A stretch of 60,406 bases of DNA, from NCBI GenBank assembly GCA_017965425.1, contig JAGCPY010000031.1:1-60406 (forward strand). Reading direction: 5' to 3'. Below, piece after piece: positions 41,911 to 51,714 of this stretch. This stretch comes from Bacteroidaceae bacterium (GTDB taxonomy: Bacteria > Bacteroidota > Bacteroidia > Bacteroidales > Bacteroidaceae). The notes under the pieces are model-generated. The model ran no database searches and had not been told where the DNA came from. It was given only the letters and a program-made list of their open reading frames with translations. Each line of letters starts with the position of its first letter. The stretch's first letter is position 1. Position numbers and translations under genes: made by a program.

Positions 41911-43223
41911 AGGCTCTTCAGTCTTAATGTCATGGCATTTTTGTGTGCATCCAACTGTTCTGCCGCCGCCATCATCTCCACGGCACGTCCAATCGAGAGC
42001 AGTCCCTCGGGCGTAATTTTCTGATAGGTGATCTTTCGGCAGAAGGCATCGAGGTTCACGCCGCTGTAGGCTGTGGCGTAGCCGTTGGTGGGCAGGGTGT
42101 GGTTCGTGCCTGAAGCATAGTCTCCGGCACTCTCGGGTGTGAGGTGTCCGATGAAGACGCTGCCTGCATTCACCACCCGCTCCGCCAGGACATCTGCGTC
42201 GGCTGTTTCCAAAATGAGGTGCTCTGGAGCATAGCGGTTGGAAAGGTTAAGGGCTTCATCGACGGACCCGACGAGCACGATGCGGCTGTTCTGAAGAGCG
42301 GCGGCGGCGATGTCCTTGCGTGGCAAAGCCGCCAGCTGCCTGTTGACCTCTTCCTCGACGGCGGCTACCAGTTTCTCGGAAGTTGTGACGAGCAGCACCT
42401 GCGAATCCACACCGTGCTCGGCTTGCGACAAGAGGTCAGCGGCCACAAAGGCAACGTTGGCTGTCTCATCGGCAATCACTTCCACCTCGCTCGGACCGGC
42501 GGGCATGTCGATAGCGACGTCCGACAACGAGACAAGCTGTTTAGCACACTGCACGAACTGATTGCCGGGACCGAATATCTTCGAGACCTTCGGCACGCTT
42601 TCCGTGCCGTAGGCCATTGCGCCGATTGCCTGTACGCCACCCGCCTTGAACACTTGCGAGACACCAGCGATGCGGGCGGCCACGAGAATGGCCGGATGCA
42701 CACTGCCATCTCTCTGCGGAGGTGTGCAAAGAACAATTTCCCGGCAACCGGCGATGCGTGCAGGCGTGGCCAGCATCAGCACTGTGGAGAACAGGGGAGC
42801 TGTGCCTCCGGGGATGTAGAGGCCCACCTTTTCGATGGGTACACTGCGCTGCCAGCAACGGACACCTTTGGCGGTTTCCACATCCACGCCTGCAAAACGC
42901 TGGGCCTCGTGAAAGCGCTCTATATTTGAATGAGCAAGCTTCAAGGCTTCCTTGAGTTCATCTGACACAAGAAGCTCTGCATCAGCGAACTCTGATTCCT
43001 TTACCTCCAATGCCGAACGGCTGTCCCCTGCGTGTTCACGGGCAAATGCGACGAGATCGACGTGGTCAAATTCACGTTCGTACGCCAACACGGCAGCGTC
43101 GCCTTCAGTACGCACACGCGCCAACACCGCAGCCACCGTGGCTGTCAGGTCATTGGCGTTTTTTGTCGGTCGCGTGATGATTTCGCGCAACTCCTCTTCC
43201 GATGGGTATCTGTAGGTCTTCAT
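41907..43223 (-). CDS. hisD: Histidinol dehydrogenase
   Basis: 438 residues. It oxidises histidinol to histidine in two NAD-dependent, zinc-dependent steps. [73 protein letters not shown] (zinc-ligand His) and [10 protein letters not shown] with the catalytic Glu/His pair are all visible. It starts 6 bp after hisG and overlaps hisC, so the operon order is hisG-hisD-hisC-hisB. Confidence 0.97.
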   Translation of the reverse strand: MKTYRYPSEEELREIITRPTKNANDLTATVAAVLARVRTEGDAAVLAYEREFDHVDLVAFAREHAGDSRSALEVKESEFADAELLVSDELKEALKLAHSNIERFHEAQRFAGVDVETAKGVRCWQRSVPIEKVGLYIPGGTAPLFSTVLMLATPARIAGCREIVLCTPPQRDGSVHPAILVAARIAGVSQVFKAGGVQAIGAMAYGTESVPKVSKIFGPGNQFVQCAKQLVSLSDVAIDMPAGPSEVEVIADETANVAFVAADLLSQAEHGVDSQVLLVTTSEKLVAAVEEEVNRQLAALPRKDIAAAALQNSRIVLVGSVDEALNLSNRYAPEHLILETADADVLAERVVNAGSVFIGHLTPESAGDYASGTNHTLPTNGYATAYSGVNLDAFCRKITYQKITPEGLLSIGRAVEMMAAAEQLDAHKNAMTLRLKSL

Positions 43224-43229
43224 CGTCTG

Positions 43230-44081
43230 CTAAACAATCATTTTCTCAATCGGGATTACCAAAATGCCTTGGGCGCCCAGCGCCTTCAGCTGTGAGATGA
43301 CTTCCCAAAAGCGTTTCTCGTCGATGACCGTATGCACGCTGTTCCACCCTGGCGTCGCCAGCGGCATGACCGTAGGGCTCTTGGCTCCAGGGAGTACAGC
43401 GATGACCTCTTTCAGTCGCTCGCTGGGCACGTTCATCAACACGTATTTCTTATCTTCGGCAGCCTTCACGGCCTCGATGCGGAAAAGCAACTCGTCAAGG
43501 GTAGCACGTTTCTCGTCCGACAGCTCTCGGTTGGCAATCAGAAGGGCTTCGCTCTTCATCACCACCTCCACTTCTTTCAGGTTATTGCTAACAAGTGTGC
43601 CGCCACTGCTGACGATGTCGAAGATGCCATCTGCAAGGCCGATGCCCGGACTGATTTCGACCGAGCCCGTGATGACGTGCACCTTGGCATGAACGCCTTT
43701 TTGCTGGAGGAACGAACGGAGAATGCCTGGATAGCTGGTCGCTATCTTCTTCCCCTCGAACCATTCAATGCCTTCGTAGTCAACGCCTTTAGGAATCGCC
43801 AGCGACAGGCGGCACTTGCTGAAGCCAAGCTTGCGCACGATGTCCGCTTCCTCTTGACGTTCCACAAACTCGTTCTCGCCCACGATGCCCAGGTCGGCCA
43901 CGCCTGTGGCCACGGACTGGGGTATGTCATCGTCGCGAAGATAAAGGATTTCTATGGGAAAATTTGTTGATTCGACAAGCAAGGTACGCTTGCTCGACGG
44001 TATCTTGATGCCCGCCTCGGCGAGCAGGGTCATTGTGTCTTCATAGAGACGACCTTTGGATTGTACGGCAATTCTAATCAT
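43230..44081 (-). CDS. hisG: ATP phosphoribosyltransferase (long form)
   Basis: 283 residues, long-form HisG with C-terminal regulatory ACT-like domain (KKYVLMNVPSERLKEVIAVL), which is expected to mediate histidine feedback inhibition. IRIAVQSKGRLYEDTMTLL at the N terminus, VADLGIVGENEFVE, and the PRPP-binding GLADGIFDIVSSGGTL are present. It is the first gene of the operon, with a minus-strand TACCTTTG promoter 32 bp upstream. No His-rich leader peptide was found in the short leader, so attenuation of the enterobacterial type is not supported. The remaining his genes are not in this window. Confidence 0.96.
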   Translation of the reverse strand: MIRIAVQSKGRLYEDTMTLLAEAGIKIPSSKRTLLVESTNFPIEILYLRDDDIPQSVATGVADLGIVGENEFVERQEEADIVRKLGFSKCRLSLAIPKGVDYEGIEWFEGKKIATSYPGILRSFLQQKGVHAKVHVITGSVEISPGIGLADGIFDIVSSGGTLVSNNLKEVEVVMKSEALLIANRELSDEKRATLDELLFRIEAVKAAEDKKYVLMNVPSERLKEVIAVLPGAKSPTVMPLATPGWNSVHTVIDEKRFWEVISQLKALGAQGILVIPIEKMIV

Positions 44082-44112
44082 AAAGTAGATGTCCTGTTTA
44101 CAGTGTTTGCGG

Positions 44113-44144
44113 CAAAGGTACGGCTAAAACATCAAAACTGCAAG
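44113..44144 (-). promoter_or_regulatory. Promoter of the hisGDCB operon
   Basis: On the minus strand CTTG (44144-44141), 20 bases, then TACCTTTG (44120-44113). The predicted leader is only about 25 bases long. Confidence 0.65.
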
Positions 44145-44210
44145 AAAAACCCTCTTTTTCTTTACACTTTGGCAGTTTAAGGGGCAGTGGACCTGCCTGA
44201 CAGATATTCG

Positions 44211-46583
44211 TCAATCGACCAGCGTGAACTTGGCAAAGCGCAACAAGAGCTGTTTCGTACCGACGTTATCGAAACGCACGGTGGCCTTGGCGTCCATACC
44301 AGAGCCGTTGAGCGCGATGACTTCGCCACGTCCGAAACGGCTGTGCTCGATGCGGCTGCCAATGCGCAGGGTTCCCGCTTCCGTCTGTGTCTGGCTGACC
44401 GGGTACTGGCCGGGATCAGAAGGGTTGGACGACGTCTCGGGAACGTATACACGTGAAGGGGTGAAGGTATTCACCTTCCGGCCAGAAGGTATTGACGTGA
44501 AGCGCGAAAGGTCCATACGTTCCGGGCTACCGTATGAACGGCGAGGGCCGAAGGGCTGATCGTCGTCGAACAAAGCGCTGAAGCCCGACGCGGAACGTTT
44601 GCGCGTGCCGATGGCCGAGGACGTGTCTTCCTGAACGAAGCGGCGGTCGATTTCGTCCAGGAAGCGGCTGGGCGAACAGAACTCGCTTTTACCGTAGCGA
44701 TAACGGTTCTGCGCGTGGGTGAGGAAACATTGTTCCTCGGCGCGTGTCAGGGCCACATAGAACAGGCGCCGCTCTTCTTCGAGCTCGCGCAAAGAGTTGT
44801 CGGACATCTGGTTAGGGAACAGATTCTCCTCCATTCCCACGATGAAGACAACCTTGAATTCCAAACCCTTGGCGGCGTGTATGGTCATCAGCGAGACCTT
44901 CTCCGTGCTGCTGTCGTCGCTCTCGTCGAGGTCGCTGATGAGCGAGATTTCTTGAAGATAATGCGTCATGAGCACACGTTCGCTGCCTTCTTCCTGTTGG
45001 CGGTCATCGACAAATTGCTGCATACCGTCGAGCAGCTCTTGAAGATTCTCCTGCCGCGTGATGTCCTCGGGCTCTCGTCCCCTGAACACCTCGGCCACCA
45101 AGCCACTCTCTTTGGCGATTCTCGAGCCGAGCGTGGCAGCGTCTTCGTCGTTCACGGCAGCCCGGAAGCCTTCAATCAGCTGCACGAACTCGTAGAGCTT
45201 GACCTGTGTTCCGCGATTCATGCTGGGAATGTAGTTCGCTGGGTTCATGAGCACCTGCCACACGCTGATGCCTTGTTGTGAAGCCGCGTCGATGACTTTG
45301 CTCACGGTGGTCGCCCCGATGCCACGGGCGGGATAGTTGATGACGCGCTTCAAAGCCTCCTCGTCGTTTGGATTCACCGCCAGTCGGAAGTAGGCGATCA
45401 TGTCCTTCACCTCTTTCCGTTGGTAGAACGATAGACCGCCGTAGATGCGGTAAGGGATGTCCTGTTTGCGGAAAGCTTCTTCAAATGTGCGACTCTGCGC
45501 GTTCGTGCGATAGAGGATGGCGATGTCGTTCCAGCCAATGTGGTCAAAACGATGGAGCCCGATGACTTTTTTCGCCACGCCGGCAGCTTCTTCGAGGTCG
45601 CTGTAAAACTGAAAGAGATGGACGGGTTGCCCCTTCTCCTTGCGCGAGAAGACATCCTTCTGAATCTGTCCACGGTTGTGCCTGATGAGGCTGTTGGCCG
45701 CCTCTACGATGTTCTGCGTCGAGCGGTAGTTCTGTTCGAGTTTAAAGAGTCGTGCACCTTGGTATAACTGTTGGAACGTGAGGATATTGTCGATATTGGC
45801 TCCACGAAAGCTGTAAATGCTCTGAGCATCATCGCCCACGACGCAGACGCGCTTGCGTCGCTGCGTCAACTGCCAGATGATGGCGTGCTGGGCGTAGTTC
45901 GTGTCCTGGTACTCGTCCACGAGCACGAAGTGGAAGTTCTCTTCGTACTTGGCCAGTATGTCTGGCCGATGCTGGAAGAGGAGGAAGGTGTAGAGCAGGA
46001 TATCGTCAAAGTCGAGGGCGTCGGCCTGTCTGCAACGGTTCCAGTAGGTCTTATAGATGGAGCCCGTGGCCGGAATGCGGCTGGCTTGGTCGGCCTTTTG
46101 GAGCTGAGCGTCGCGCATATAGGCATCAGGCAGTACGAGTCGGTTCTTGGCAGCCGAGATATGGCTGAGGACGGAGCCAGGTTTATAGGTTTTGTCGTCG
46201 AGGCCCATTTCCTTGATGATGCTCTTCACCAGGCTCTTGCTGTCTGCGGCGTCGTATATCGTGAAATCTGAAGACAATCCGATGGCCTCGTGTTCATAAT
46301 GGAGGATGCGGAGGAAAATGCTGTGGAAAGTTCCCATCCACAATCGGCGCGCCTTCTCCAGCCCCACCTGCCGTCCGATGCGTTCCTTCATTTCGTTGGC
46401 GGCTTTGTTGGTGAAGGTCAGGGCCAGAATGTTCCAGGGTTCCATGCCTTGGGAAAGCAAGTATGCTATTTTATAGGTGAGCACACGGGTCTTGCCCGAA
46501 CCGGCTCCGGCTATGACGAGCGACGGCCCGTCGCAATAGAGCACGGCCTCCTGCTGTGCAGAATTGAGGTCTGAGAGTTCCAC
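44211..46583 (-). CDS. pcrA: UvrD/PcrA-type DNA helicase
   Basis: 790 residues from a GTG start (46583); no ATG precedes the conserved LNSAQQEAVLYCDGP. SF1A helicase motifs in order: Walker A AGAGSGKTRVL with Lys31, TFTNKAANEMKERI, FVLVDEYQDTNYAQ (Walker B), GDDAQSIYSFRGA, LEQNYRSTQNI, VSLMTIHAAKGLEFKVVFIVG, YVALTRAEEQCFL. The C-terminal 60 residues form the Tudor-like RNA polymerase-interacting end (RIGSRIEHSRFGRGEVIALNG). It unwinds DNA 3' to 5' in repair. Residues ~693-714 in the linker before the Tudor domain (FTSIPSGRKVNTFTPSRVYV) are encoded by a diverged family-C repeat. Confidence 0.95.
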   Translation of the reverse strand: MELSDLNSAQQEAVLYCDGPSLVIAGAGSGKTRVLTYKIAYLLSQGMEPWNILALTFTNKAANEMKERIGRQVGLEKARRLWMGTFHSIFLRILHYEHEAIGLSSDFTIYDAADSKSLVKSIIKEMGLDDKTYKPGSVLSHISAAKNRLVLPDAYMRDAQLQKADQASRIPATGSIYKTYWNRCRQADALDFDDILLYTFLLFQHRPDILAKYEENFHFVLVDEYQDTNYAQHAIIWQLTQRRKRVCVVGDDAQSIYSFRGANIDNILTFQQLYQGARLFKLEQNYRSTQNIVEAANSLIRHNRGQIQKDVFSRKEKGQPVHLFQFYSDLEEAAGVAKKVIGLHRFDHIGWNDIAILYRTNAQSRTFEEAFRKQDIPYRIYGGLSFYQRKEVKDMIAYFRLAVNPNDEEALKRVINYPARGIGATTVSKVIDAASQQGISVWQVLMNPANYIPSMNRGTQVKLYEFVQLIEGFRAAVNDEDAATLGSRIAKESGLVAEVFRGREPEDITRQENLQELLDGMQQFVDDRQQEEGSERVLMTHYLQEISLISDLDESDDSSTEKVSLMTIHAAKGLEFKVVFIVGMEENLFPNQMSDNSLRELEEERRLFYVALTRAEEQCFLTHAQNRYRYGKSEFCSPSRFLDEIDRRFVQEDTSSAIGTRKRSASGFSALFDDDQPFGPRRSYGSPERMDLSRFTSIPSGRKVNTFTPSRVYVPETSSNPSDPGQYPVSQTQTEAGTLRIGSRIEHSRFGRGEVIALNGSGMDAKATVRFDNVGTKQLLLRFAKFTLVD
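44440..44506 (-). repeat. Diverged family-C repeat translated inside the helicase gene
   Basis: Plus-strand sequence GGAACGTATACACGTGAAGG, then GGTGAAGGTATTCACCTTCC and GGCCAGAAGGTATTGACGT: the half-sites of family C with A/T and C/A changes. The reading frame is kept, and the insertion lies in the variable linker. Confidence 0.65.
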
Positions 46584-46590
46584 GATAGTA

Positions 46591-47190
46591 TCAGGGGATT
46601 AAGGAGAAGAGAGAAAAACGAATGAGGTTGACGACCATCTCGAACAGGAACCAGACGATGAGCCACGGCGCAAAACGCTGGAAACCAGCATAGAGCAATG
46701 AGACAAAGTCTGTCCATGAGCGCAGACGGCCAGAGACGCCTCCATAGACGGCCGCAGACAACAACAGGACGACGGCCACGGCACGGAGGAAGCCCAGCAA
46801 AAAAGGCGACGGCCACAGGTCACCCGTGGCACTGCGAAGGGGCGAGGCGGGCAACAAGGCCAATAAGGCGACAAGGGCCAACCCGACAAAGAGCGTCGCC
46901 GCCACGGCTTTGCAGGCGCTGGACGAGCGACGACCGCCGGCGAAGAATCCGCTGCGCCAGAAAGCACCTGCCACCACAACCGACATCAGCAACAGCTGAC
47001 CGCGAAGGGCATTGGTCGCCACGCCTGTCTGACGGAAGCTCCATCGAAGGGCTTCGTCGGAAAGAAGGCTCTCGACCCGAAAACCCAGTGAAGCGGCACC
47101 CCACGAACCGAGCACCACCAGCACGAGGACAGCCATGAGTGCCACCACGAGTGCCGCCGCCAAACGTTGTTCCTTGTCGCTGCTATTCAT
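46591..47190 (-). CDS. Small multi-pass membrane protein of unknown function
   Basis: 199 residues from ATG 47190 (MNSSDKEQRL), which overlaps the response-regulator stop by 8 bp. Five or so hydrophobic segments: AAALVVALMAVLVLVVLGSW, LLLMSVVVAGAFW, AVAATLFVGLALVALLALL, LLGFLRAVAVVLLLSAAVYG and LIVWFLFEMVVNLIRF. The overall plan resembles the N-terminal part of AbgT-like transporters or a Bacteroidales DUF, but I do not recognise it. It ends 7 bp before the helicase GTG. The overlap with the response regulator suggests co-expression with the two-component system. Confidence 0.7.
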   Translation of the reverse strand: MNSSDKEQRLAAALVVALMAVLVLVVLGSWGAASLGFRVESLLSDEALRWSFRQTGVATNALRGQLLLMSVVVAGAFWRSGFFAGGRRSSSACKAVAATLFVGLALVALLALLPASPLRSATGDLWPSPFLLGFLRAVAVVLLLSAAVYGGVSGRLRSWTDFVSLLYAGFQRFAPWLIVWFLFEMVVNLIRFSLFSLIP

Positions 47191-47905
47191 CGTCTGGCTC
47201 CAAGTGGTCAAGGTCGAGGATGTGAAGCTGCAAAGCTCTGACGACAAGGCGCGTCGCGTTCACGCCACTGCGCTCACCTTCGGAAAAGAGGCGGTTGATG
47301 AGGTCCACCTGTCTCTTCTCCAAGCTCTTGACGCCGAAGGGCATACCGCGAAGCGCGGAAATCATGTCCTTCGTATAACCGAGGGCCAGGTGGCGGAGGA
47401 AACGCTCGTCATATTCGTCGATGTCGTAGTCGATGACCGCATCTGTGCGCCGTGTCTCGCTGATGACGCTGCGCTTGAATCTGGCCACGATCTTCTCCAG
47501 GATAGGTTGATTGAAGACCAGACGTCGTCCGTCCATGACCAGACGGACATCGTTGCGGGTCAGCAGCTCTCCCGTCTTCAGGATGATGCCGTCGGCCCCT
47601 GCTTGCAGTACGTCCACCCATAGGCGCTCGTTCAGTATCTCGCCCGTGAAGATGAGGATTCGCATGGCAGGGTACTTCGTCCGTACCTGTCGGCAGATAT
47701 CGACGCCCACGGTGGTGGAGCCGCCAAGGCCCAGGTCCAGCAACAGCAAGTCGGGCGTCTGTTGACGCAAGAGAGGCCACAGCTCGCTCTCGTTCGTTGC
47801 CGTCCCCAGGATTTCGGCTTCGGGGATGTCGGTGCGGAAGATTTCCTCGGTGCCTTTGAGCTCGAGGCGGACGTCTTCCACGATGATGACTTTAAAGGGA
47901 TTCAT
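47183..47905 (-). CDS. Two-component response regulator with LuxR/NarL-like output
   Basis: 240 residues. Receiver domain at 4-120: acidic D11 (VIIVEDVR), phosphoacceptor D57 (DLLLLDLGLGG), T91 in LIFTGEIL, and K109 in GIILKTGEL. The output region ~165-230 (DERFLRHLALGYTKDMIS ... KSLEKRQVDLINRLF) has the layout of a four-helix NarL-type DNA-binding domain. The adjacent upstream gene is the sensor kinase (38-bp gap), so they form a pair. No binding sites can be assigned. Confidence 0.85.
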   Translation of the reverse strand: MNPFKVIIVEDVRLELKGTEEIFRTDIPEAEILGTATNESELWPLLRQQTPDLLLLDLGLGGSTTVGVDICRQVRTKYPAMRILIFTGEILNERLWVDVLQAGADGIILKTGELLTRNDVRLVMDGRRLVFNQPILEKIVARFKRSVISETRRTDAVIDYDIDEYDERFLRHLALGYTKDMISALRGMPFGVKSLEKRQVDLINRLFSEGERSGVNATRLVVRALQLHILDLDHLEPDDE

Positions 47906-47943
47906 AGGTTATGTCGTTGAATTGTTGTTCGATGAGGTTTGTT

Positions 47944-50900
47944 CTATACATTTGGCGCAGAAGGAACTGAGGCCATCGGGAGCGTGAACCAGAGGACATG
48001 GCCTCTCCCCTGCCCTTCTGCGGCGATGCGGCAACCGGGATGCCCCAGGAAGGTCTCGTGTTCGCGGATGACTTGCTTGGCCAGCAGTTGGGAAACGGCG
48101 TCGGCATGGGGCATGAAGAATTCGCTCAACTGCCCGGAAGTCAAGGCGACAGCGGAATTGAGGAGAGAGAACCGCACGAAACGCTCTGCCGGTTCGGCAC
48201 GCAGGATGAGGTCAACAGACTGGCCGGAGGCAAGCGTCAGCTCGGTGTCGAGCAATGCCTGCAACAGCACGGTCAAGAGGTCTTCGTCACCTCGGAAACG
48301 GCTCTCGCCCAACAGGTTCTCGACCTTCAGTGACAACGCACAGCCCAGCCGCTTGCTGCGGGTTGCCGCATAACGTTCTGCGGCAGCCAGCAACGGAGCT
48401 GCCTCCAACGCATGACGACGGAAAGCGACGGCGGCTGACTGGTGGTCGGCCTGTGCGCTCAAGAGGGAGAATATTTCCTTATAGTAAGTCACGGTTTCAT
48501 TGAGCGTGTCCAACATCTGCATCTGCGCCTCGTCGTGGCCGTCGGTGGCAGCAGACGCGTCCATCATTTTGGCCACTAACTGCTGGATGCGACCGGGGTA
48601 GTACATGGTCTCGTGCTTGATGGTCGAAAGGCAGTTGTCCATGATTTGGTTTTGCACATGAAGGCGTTCCTCTTCATAAAGTCGGCGACGGTGCTCATCC
48701 TCAGCCAGCTCAAGGTCAGACAACTGACGCCTGTGCTCTGCCTCTTGCTGCTGTCTCCGTCGCTCGATGTCGCGGGTGTGTATGGCCGCCTGGGTGCGAC
48801 GATAGCGTATGCGGGGGCGGAAATAGAAATACCAGGTGGCCCAGAGGCCAATCAGCATGAAGAGCACCATCAATACCATTGCCACGCGTTCGTTGGATTG
48901 CGCGCGCTCCGTCTGCACACAATAGGCTTCGAGGGACGTATCTTGGTTGACGAGCTTGTAGAGGCGCGTGTAGATACGGTTGTTGAAGCGGTAGAGAGGC
49001 CAATCGTTCAAGGCCAGCGCGGCCACGGCGATCTCGTTGCGAAGTCCAAGCAAGAGCGCGTAGTCGAGTGTGTCGCGACGCTGCCACCATAACCAGTCGG
49101 CTGGTTCGCCCTCAGACGGTCGCAGGGTCAGGCGTTCAGTGTTTTTTCCAGTCGCCTGGACGTGGGCGGCGTTGATGGCTTGCAAGGCGCTGTCGGCGAA
49201 TGCAATGGCATCGGCAAAGCGGCTGTCGAGGTTGCAGTAATAGACGGAGTCGGCCCATGCAACGGCTTGACGCTCGGCGGCGAACGTCTCTTTCATCGCT
49301 GGCGATGCGAAAACGTCAGGCACAGAAGCAACCCACATCACCCAACCAGCGAACAACGCCATCACACGTGGCAGGCGGAAGAAAAAGCGGCTGCCCTTGC
49401 CCATTTGGCTCTCGATGCCAAGACAACAGACGCGGAAGAGAGGGTTGGTCTTGCGGTATTTCTCGATAATTCCCTTGCAGTTCATCAAACCAAAACCAAA
49501 ACCTTTCTGGCTGCCTGACGGATTACCATCATGGGTAATCTCGTGTACCATTGATGGTAAACTGGTATATCTTTGATGGTAATCAGTGGAAACTGTATGC
49601 GTCTGTCCGATGGCCGCCGCATCGTAAACCTTATTGTTCAGGATGAGGTCGATGTCCTGCGCAGACAATCCCACCCCCGTGTCAGTTACTGAGAGTTCGA
49701 CGTAACGGCCATCGGCATTCTCTCCTTCGGTGGCATTGACGGTCACGCGTCCGCCTTTCGGCGTGAACTTGCGGGCGTTGTCGGCCAAGGTGTTCAGCAT
49801 GAAGAGCGTCAACGCACGGTCGGCCTTGACGGAAAGTGTTGACGTTCCGACGTGAAGGTCAATTCCTTTCTGCTCGAAGGTGAAGACGTTCTTGCGCAAA
49901 GTGTCAAACAAGGGTTCCAGCGGGAATGAAGAGAGTTGCAGGCTCAGCTGTCCCTGCTCCATTTGAATCCAATGCGTCAACAGGTCATTGTATTGCGTGA
50001 TGCGGTCGGTGAGTTCACAGATGTAGGTGAGCGAGTCTTGACGTATCTCGCCTTTCGTCCGCATCCGGTTGACTTCGTGGATGATGCGGTCGAGGAAAGG
50101 GGTAATTCCGTGAACAAGTTGCAACTTGGCATGGCGTTCGACGTTGCTACGCTTGTCGCGCTGTATGCGTAGCTCTGTTGCCTGCTGCTGCTCTTGCAAC
50201 TGTTCTTGTTGCTCGTCCAAGAGTTGTTGCTGGCGTTGCTGCTGCTCCTCCGTCTTCTGTTGCAAAAGTTGTTGCCGGCTAATCTCTTCCTTCATCCGGC
50301 GTCTCCACGTGTGACGCAGGAACAAGACGAGGAGGATGACGCCCAAAGCGGCGAACACCACCGTGGCTAAGGCCCACCTTAGACGGCGGCTGTCTTCCTT
50401 CAGTTCGGCATAACGGCTCTCCCATTCCGCGTCTTCACGGGTCAGCTCCAGCAGGTCGAGGTAGATGTTGCGGTTGTAGTCGCTTTCGCGTTTCATGCCC
50501 AAGGCACTGAAGGCCACAGACAGGTGCTGACGTATGCCGGCTATCCACTCGGGCACGGTCTTCACCGAGGGCGATGTCATCCACAGCCGTTCGACTGACA
50601 CGGGAGTCTTGTGCGGTCTGTAGGCAACGAGCAAATCGTGTTCGTGGCTGGGATTCAGTACTTTGTCAGGGGCATAGTAGCATTGGTGGTGAAAATTCAC
50701 GCAAGCCAGTGCCATCGTGTAGAAATCGATGGCGCGATGATAGTTGCCGACATCGAAGGAGAGTTCGCCCAACGTGCGCAGCGCACAGGCTTCTTGATAA
50801 AGATCGTCATACTCCGAGAAGAGATCGAAGGCTGTCGTGGCCATCGTCATCGGTGTTTCCTCGGCTCCGAATATGCCGACGAGATAGTCCTCGGCATCAG

Positions 50901-51702
50901 GTTTATAGCGATGGATAAACTCGCGGCGGACGCTGTCGGCAAACAAAGTGGCCAAGGACTGTGCAGCGTTAGCTTGGAAGAAACGGTAACGATGGTTCTT
51001 GGCCAAAGTGAAACAGCGGAAAAGGTAATCAAATTCCTCGCGGGTCAGCTCTTCCACCTCGGTGGCATCGCCCAGACCTCCCGAACCGCGCATGTAGCAG
51101 TAGTAGAGCCATTGCGCAGTGTCTTGTGGCAGTTGGCTAAAAGGTTCGGCCAGACGGATTTCCTCGAGCGCCCGTTCACGTAAGTCGGCATAATAGAAAT
51201 AGGTTGATGCCGTGATGTGGAGGTCGCTTTGGGCATAGACGAAACGTCTTTGCAGATGCGGCGAGAGGTGTTCGGCTTCCTCCGCAATCCGACTGACGCG
51301 ACGTCCGGCATGTCCACGGTGGAGGTAGAAGGAGGTGTGGTCGCCTGTGCGTTGAGCGACCTTCATCAGCATCACATCGGCAATCAACAACTCCACTTGG
51401 TTGCGGGTGAGCTGCCTCACGCGTTCTGCTAAGATGGCGACGCTGTCAAAATCCATCTGCTGGAAACGCTCTGCCATCTGGTTGTTGAGGGCCTCGGCCT
51501 CGCCATCCACATAATGAAGCGCGATGGCTTTTTGCTGTGCCTCCGTGGCCAAAAGACGGACGGTGTCGATGTCGCGGTATCGCCATTCGTAAGCCCGTTC
51601 GTTCAGGGAATCGACTTCATGTCGGCCTGCGGACATCTTCGCGTCCACGCAGGATGCAACGAAGAGAGGGATACACAGGATGACAGGCAAAAAGAACTTC
51701 AC
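47944..51702 (-). CDS. Large sensor histidine kinase lipoprotein with two kinase-like modules (DUF5112/DUF5113 type)
   Basis: 1252 residues from a GTG start. CIPLFVASC gives a lipobox at Cys 18. Residues ~25-430 are TPR-like helices facing the periplasm. A membrane helix (WALATVVFAALGVILLVLFL) at ~445-465 and a Gln/Glu-rich coiled coil (~480-530) lead into a kinase core: HGITPFLDRIIHEVNRM (phosphoacceptor region), N-box LADNARKFTPKGG (~640), DTGVGLS (~677), GFGFGLMNCKGIIEKY (~735). A second hydrophobic segment (~785), another helical sensor-like region, a membrane helix (VLMVLFMLIGLWATWYFYF, ~945), a coiled coil and a second His region (STIKHETMYYPGRIQQL) follow. The last ATPase-like part lacks clear N and G boxes. 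It resembles Bacteroides proteins annotated with DUF5112 and DUF5113. The response regulator lies 38 bp downstream. Confidence 0.85.
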   Translation of the reverse strand: MKFFLPVILCIPLFVASCVDAKMSAGRHEVDSLNERAYEWRYRDIDTVRLLATEAQQKAIALHYVDGEAEALNNQMAERFQQMDFDSVAILAERVRQLTRNQVELLIADVMLMKVAQRTGDHTSFYLHRGHAGRRVSRIAEEAEHLSPHLQRRFVYAQSDLHITASTYFYYADLRERALEEIRLAEPFSQLPQDTAQWLYYCYMRGSGGLGDATEVEELTREEFDYLFRCFTLAKNHRYRFFQANAAQSLATLFADSVRREFIHRYKPDAEDYLVGIFGAEETPMTMATTAFDLFSEYDDLYQEACALRTLGELSFDVGNYHRAIDFYTMALACVNFHHQCYYAPDKVLNPSHEHDLLVAYRPHKTPVSVERLWMTSPSVKTVPEWIAGIRQHLSVAFSALGMKRESDYNRNIYLDLLELTREDAEWESRYAELKEDSRRLRWALATVVFAALGVILLVLFLRHTWRRRMKEEISRQQLLQQKTEEQQQRQQQLLDEQQEQLQEQQQATELRIQRDKRSNVERHAKLQLVHGITPFLDRIIHEVNRMRTKGEIRQDSLTYICELTDRITQYNDLLTHWIQMEQGQLSLQLSSFPLEPLFDTLRKNVFTFEQKGIDLHVGTSTLSVKADRALTLFMLNTLADNARKFTPKGGRVTVNATEGENADGRYVELSVTDTGVGLSAQDIDLILNNKVYDAAAIGQTHTVSTDYHQRYTSLPSMVHEITHDGNPSGSQKGFGFGLMNCKGIIEKYRKTNPLFRVCCLGIESQMGKGSRFFFRLPRVMALFAGWVMWVASVPDVFASPAMKETFAAERQAVAWADSVYYCNLDSRFADAIAFADSALQAINAAHVQATGKNTERLTLRPSEGEPADWLWWQRRDTLDYALLLGLRNEIAVAALALNDWPLYRFNNRIYTRLYKLVNQDTSLEAYCVQTERAQSNERVAMVLMVLFMLIGLWATWYFYFRPRIRYRRTQAAIHTRDIERRRQQQEAEHRRQLSDLELAEDEHRRRLYEEERLHVQNQIMDNCLSTIKHETMYYPGRIQQLVAKMMDASAATDGHDEAQMQMLDTLNETVTYYKEIFSLLSAQADHQSAAVAFRRHALEAAPLLAAAERYAATRSKRLGCALSLKVENLLGESRFRGDEDLLTVLLQALLDTELTLASGQSVDLILRAEPAERFVRFSLLNSAVALTSGQLSEFFMPHADAVSQLLAKQVIREHETFLGHPGCRIAAEGQGRGHVLWFTLPMASVPSAPNV

Positions 51703-51714
51703 GGGAAGGGAAAA

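Noticed and set aside
44082-44112. Possible histidine leader peptide ahead of hisG
   Set aside because: The predicted leader is about 25 bases, too short for a leader peptide, and no run of His codons is present.
49838-49866. Sequence resembling family-C half-sites within the sensor kinase gene
   Set aside because: Only short words match (GACGTTCC, GACGTGAAGG), and the region encodes conserved kinase sequence near the N-box, so chance similarity is more likely.
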